Shown here piece by piece: positions 61,375 to 64,000 of a DNA stretch of 64,000 nucleotides. Below the pieces are notes generated by a model. The model had not been told where the DNA came from and did no database searches. It saw only the letters and a program-made list of their open reading frames with translations. Both the position numbers and the translations under genes were made by a program. Within the stretch, counting starts at the first letter, position 1; the number at the start of each line of letters is the position of its first letter. Source of the stretch: Flavobacterium acetivorans (GTDB lineage Bacteria; Bacteroidota; Bacteroidia; Flavobacteriales; Flavobacteriaceae); NCBI RefSeq assembly GCF_020911885.1, contig NZ_CP087132.1, forward strand, positions 434,001 through 498,000, read 5' to 3'.

Positions 61375-64000
61375 ATGAAATTTACAAAATCATTTATTTT
61401 TTGTCTTTTATCTATTCTATTTTCAGTTTACTCACAAGCACAAGAGCTCACTGTAAGCGGAAAAGTATATGACGAGAGCGGATTACCCATTGAAGGAGTA
61501 GTCATTCTAATCAAAGGAAGCTCTAAGGGAACAACTTCGGATAGAGAAGGGAATTATAAAATAAAGGCTGCTTCTGGCAGTTCTTTGGTATTTAGTTACA
61601 TGGGGTATACTTCCATTATGGAAAGCATTAACGGGAGAACTGTCATCAATGCAAGGCTTCAAGCCGAGTCACAATCCTTACAAGAGGTTGTGATCAATGT
61701 AGGTTATGGAACTCAGAAGAAGAAGAATTCGACAAATGCAGTTTCTACGGTTAAGTCAGATGCATTTGAAGATCGCCCTATTTCATCTGTTGCTCAAGCA
61801 ATGCAAGGTAATGCAGCAGGGGTAAATGTTATTCAAACTTCAGGAAAACCAGGAGCAAGTTTTGATGTAAGGATTAGAGGACTGAGCTCGATCAATTCTG
61901 AAAACTCACCTTTATATGTTGTAGATGGAATTCAGACAAAAGATATTTCTGGTTTAAACACAGAAGATATTGTGGATTTATCCATTTTAAAGGATGCCAC
62001 CGCAACCGCCATTTACGGGGTTAATGGTTCAGCTGGTGTTGTGATTATTACAACTAAAAGAGGAAAATCAAATAAGAATGATTTTCAGTTTAGTTCTTAT
62101 TTGGGTTTGTCAAAAGCAGTTAGCAATGTAGATGTTTTAAATTTGACAGATTATAAAACATTGCTAAATGAAATTAATCCAAGTTACTTAACAACTGCAA
62201 ATGATGCAAGATACGTAGGTATAAATACCAATTGGCAAGACGAAATTTTGAGAACCGGAATTGATCAGAATTATAATTTTTCTTATGCTGGAGGTACTGA
62301 TAAAATAAAATTCTATGGGGCTTTAGGATATCAGATGATAGAAGGGATAATAAATCCATCAAAATATAACAGATTTTCAGGAAAAATAAATGTGAATGCC
62401 AATCTTTATTCTTGGTTGAAAACCGATGTTAGCATGAATGTTATTCAATCGGATGGCTCATATATTAGTGATAATAATAGTGTAGGACAAGGTGGTGCTG
62501 TGATGAGTGCTTTAGTTACGCCTTCATTTTTACCTATTTTTGGCTCTCAATTGAAAGTTAGAGAAACAAATACTGACGGATCTTATAAAGATGGTTATAA
62601 AGATGGTCAGTATGCCGAAAATCCGTATCAATCAGGCTGGGAAAATCCAGTTTCATTATTGTCAAGACAAAACACTACAGCTGTCAATAGATATTTAAGC
62701 AGTATTAGTTTTGATGTTAATATTTTACACAATTTGCTTTGGAAGCCAATGCTGTCGTTAGATTATACTAGATCTTATAATGTTCAGTTTGTTGATCCAT
62801 ATAGTAATGTGTGGGGAAGAAATGGAGACAATAACCCTAATTCTGATAAGGGAAGAGGTAGTAATACGATAGTGAACAATAATAATCTGAATTTTGAAAA
62901 CACTTTAAGCTATATATTGAAATTTGATGATTCTGAACTAAACTTATTAGCGGGGATGTCAATGCAGAAAAATAGCTATACGAAAGCTGCAAATTCTGGA
63001 ACTGGGTTTTCTATTGATCAAACTAGCTATGATTTTGATGCTGCTAAAAATCAATTTTTTGAAAATAGGGAAAACGAGGTAAGAAGTCTTTCTTATTTTG
63101 GAAGAGCTACTTATAACATTAAAAATAAATACATTCTGAATGGAGTATTCAGACAAAGTGGTGCTTCTCAATTAGCAAAAGATAATAAATGGGGTTTTTT
63201 TCCAGCAGTTTCTGCCGCTTGGATTGTTTCCAATGAAGATTTCTTGAAAGACGCAAGTACGATTAGTGAATTAAAGCTTAGAGGTGGTTGGGGAAAAACG
63301 GGTAATTTATCCGGATTACCAGCTTATTCAAGCTTTGATCTGAATTATACAAATCCTTCGACCAATGCTACAACATTAGATCAAATAGGTAACCCTGATT
63401 TGAAATGGGAAACAGCTACTGATATTAACCTGGGATTGGATCTGGGGTTATTCAATAATAGAATCAAATTTACGGCAGATGTGTACAAAAAGAACACAAA
63501 AGATTTGCTCCAAATTATCTATTTTCCAGGTTTTTCAAAACCATATTATTACAATGCCGGTGAAATTGAAAACAAAGGATTAGAATTAGGTTTAAATACG
63601 GTAAACTTCACAGGCGATTTTAAATGGAATTCTAATTTTAATATTTCTTTCAACGATAATAAAGTGGTTAAATTAGGCTTACTTAAAAAAATGCCATTTC
63701 AAAATTTAACTTCTGTTGGAGAAAGTGTAATTCTATTAACTGAAGGAAGTTCTTTAGGAAGTTTTTACGGCTACAAAGTAGACAAAGTAAGTCCTGCGAC
63801 AGGGGAATTATTATACAAGGATATGAATGGGGACGGAAGTATAACACCAGATGACAGAACTAATATAGGGAATCCTAATCCGGATTTCACCTTTGGTTTG
63901 AGTAATAATTTTAGTTATAAAGGATTCAGCTTAGACGCTTTAATCACAGGTTCACAAGGCGGAGATGTCTTTAATGCCTCAAGAATGGATTTGACGTTGA
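61375..64000 (+). CDS. SusC/RagA-family TonB-dependent receptor (3' end outside window)
   Basis: The frame is open from ATG 61375 to the window edge, giving 875 residues of a protein usually near 1000. It has a signal peptide (MKFTKSFIFCLLSILFSVYS then QAQ), a CarboxypepD_reg-like domain (about residues 26-100, VSGKVYDESGLPIEGV and YMGYTS), a TonB-box-like segment (EVVINVGYGTQKKK), a plug with SPLYVVDGIQTKDI and ILKDATATAIYGVNGSAGVV, and the first part of a beta barrel. It imports large nutrients, typically glycans or peptides, with a SusD partner expected just beyond the window. The divergent regulator next to it probably controls it. Confidence 0.93.
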   Translation, partial: MKFTKSFIFCLLSILFSVYSQAQELTVSGKVYDESGLPIEGVVILIKGSSKGTTSDREGNYKIKAASGSSLVFSYMGYTSIMESINGRTVINARLQAESQSLQEVVINVGYGTQKKKNSTNAVSTVKSDAFEDRPISSVAQAMQGNAAGVNVIQTSGKPGASFDVRIRGLSSINSENSPLYVVDGIQTKDISGLNTEDIVDLSILKDATATAIYGVNGSAGVVIITTKRGKSNKNDFQFSSYLGLSKAVSNVDVLNLTDYKTLLNEINPSYLTTANDARYVGINTNWQDEILRTGIDQNYNFSYAGGTDKIKFYGALGYQMIEGIINPSKYNRFSGKINVNANLYSWLKTDVSMNVIQSDGSYISDNNSVGQGGAVMSALVTPSFLPIFGSQLKVRETNTDGSYKDGYKDGQYAENPYQSGWENPVSLLSRQNTTAVNRYLSSISFDVNILHNLLWKPMLSLDYTRSYNVQFVDPYSNVWGRNGDNNPNSDKGRGSNTIVNNNNLNFENTLSYILKFDDSELNLLAGMSMQKNSYTKAANSGTGFSIDQTSYDFDAAKNQFFENRENEVRSLSYFGRATYNIKNKYILNGVFRQSGASQLAKDNKWGFFPAVSAAWIVSNEDFLKDASTISELKLRGGWGKTGNLSGLPAYSSFDLNYTNPSTNATTLDQIGNPDLKWETATDINLGLDLGLFNNRIKFTADVYKKNTKDLLQIIYFPGFSKPYYYNAGEIENKGLELGLNTVNFTGDFKWNSNFNISFNDNKVVKLGLLKKMPFQNLTSVGESVILLTEGSSLGSFYGYKVDKVSPATGELLYKDMNGDGSITPDDRTNIGNPNPDFTFGLSNNFSYKGFSLDALITGSQGGDVFNASRMDLTL

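Noticed and set aside
1..64000. CRISPR array, prophage, toxin-antitoxin module or defence island
   Set aside because: No set of regularly spaced direct repeats, no integrase or phage structural gene and no recognisable defence nuclease was seen; repeats found are IS copies, hairpin terminators or lipoyl domains.

Overview
The window looks like a chromosomal segment of a gliding, polysaccharide-degrading Bacteroidota bacterium, most likely Flavobacterium or a close relative. This rests on low G+C, many Bacteroidota-type -7 promoter elements (TAnnTTTG), gliding and type IX secretion (T9SS) genes (gldJ, porV, a porP/sprF gene, a PorE-like OmpA protein, a T9SS type B cargo protein), a SusC-family receptor, S46 and M3 peptidases, and many small flavobacterial membrane or secreted proteins of unknown role. 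Species cannot be fixed from the sequence alone.

Layout. 1-3448: end of an unknown gene, rlmB, a rhomboid protease, rarA. 3488-7821: minus-strand operon of a TPR protein, mpl, radC, a yjjG-like nucleotidase and a secreted protein, with a promoter at its head and a hairpin terminator at its end. 7871-13853: minus-strand S46 dipeptidyl-peptidase, obg, a CNNM/CBS protein, adk and hpt. 13910-22279: a small helical protein, purK-purE, M3 peptidase, a UbiA-like membrane protein and gcvP. 22549-26706: a KAS III-like enzyme, then a methyltransferase/glycosyltransferase pair and an MlaE/MlaF-type lipid ABC transporter. 26732-31951: SprT-like protein, SDR, acyl-CoA dehydrogenase, a 613-base gap, a chalcone-isomerase-like protein and glutamate dehydrogenase. 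32163-35372: exbB-exbD-tonB-folC. 35485-35830: a small frameshifted secreted protein. 36026-36100: tRNA-Val(UAC).

36144-39316 is an insertion-sequence graveyard. An old, decayed ISL3/ISAon1-type element is split by a younger, almost intact relative with a perfect 8-bp target duplication, and the younger element carries an extra 310-bp copy of its own left end. 39464-45221 is a T9SS cassette (type B cargo, PorP/SprF, PorE-like protein). 45338-53359 holds an AsmA-like protein, a MiaE-like hydroxylase, a GT4 glycosyltransferase, the pyruvate dehydrogenase E2 and E1-alpha genes and cdd. 53439-58118 holds porV, gldJ and murF. From memory of related genomes, the sortase gene porU usually lies between porV and gldJ; it is absent here. 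58169-64000 is a large three-Y/LuxR-type membrane regulator divergent from a SusC-type TonB-dependent receptor that runs off the window, probably the start of a nutrient-uptake locus powered by TonB-ExbBD-type machinery.

I found no CRISPR array, prophage, toxin-antitoxin pair or obvious defence island. The most unusual content is the nested IS region with its probable translational frameshift, and the missing porU.
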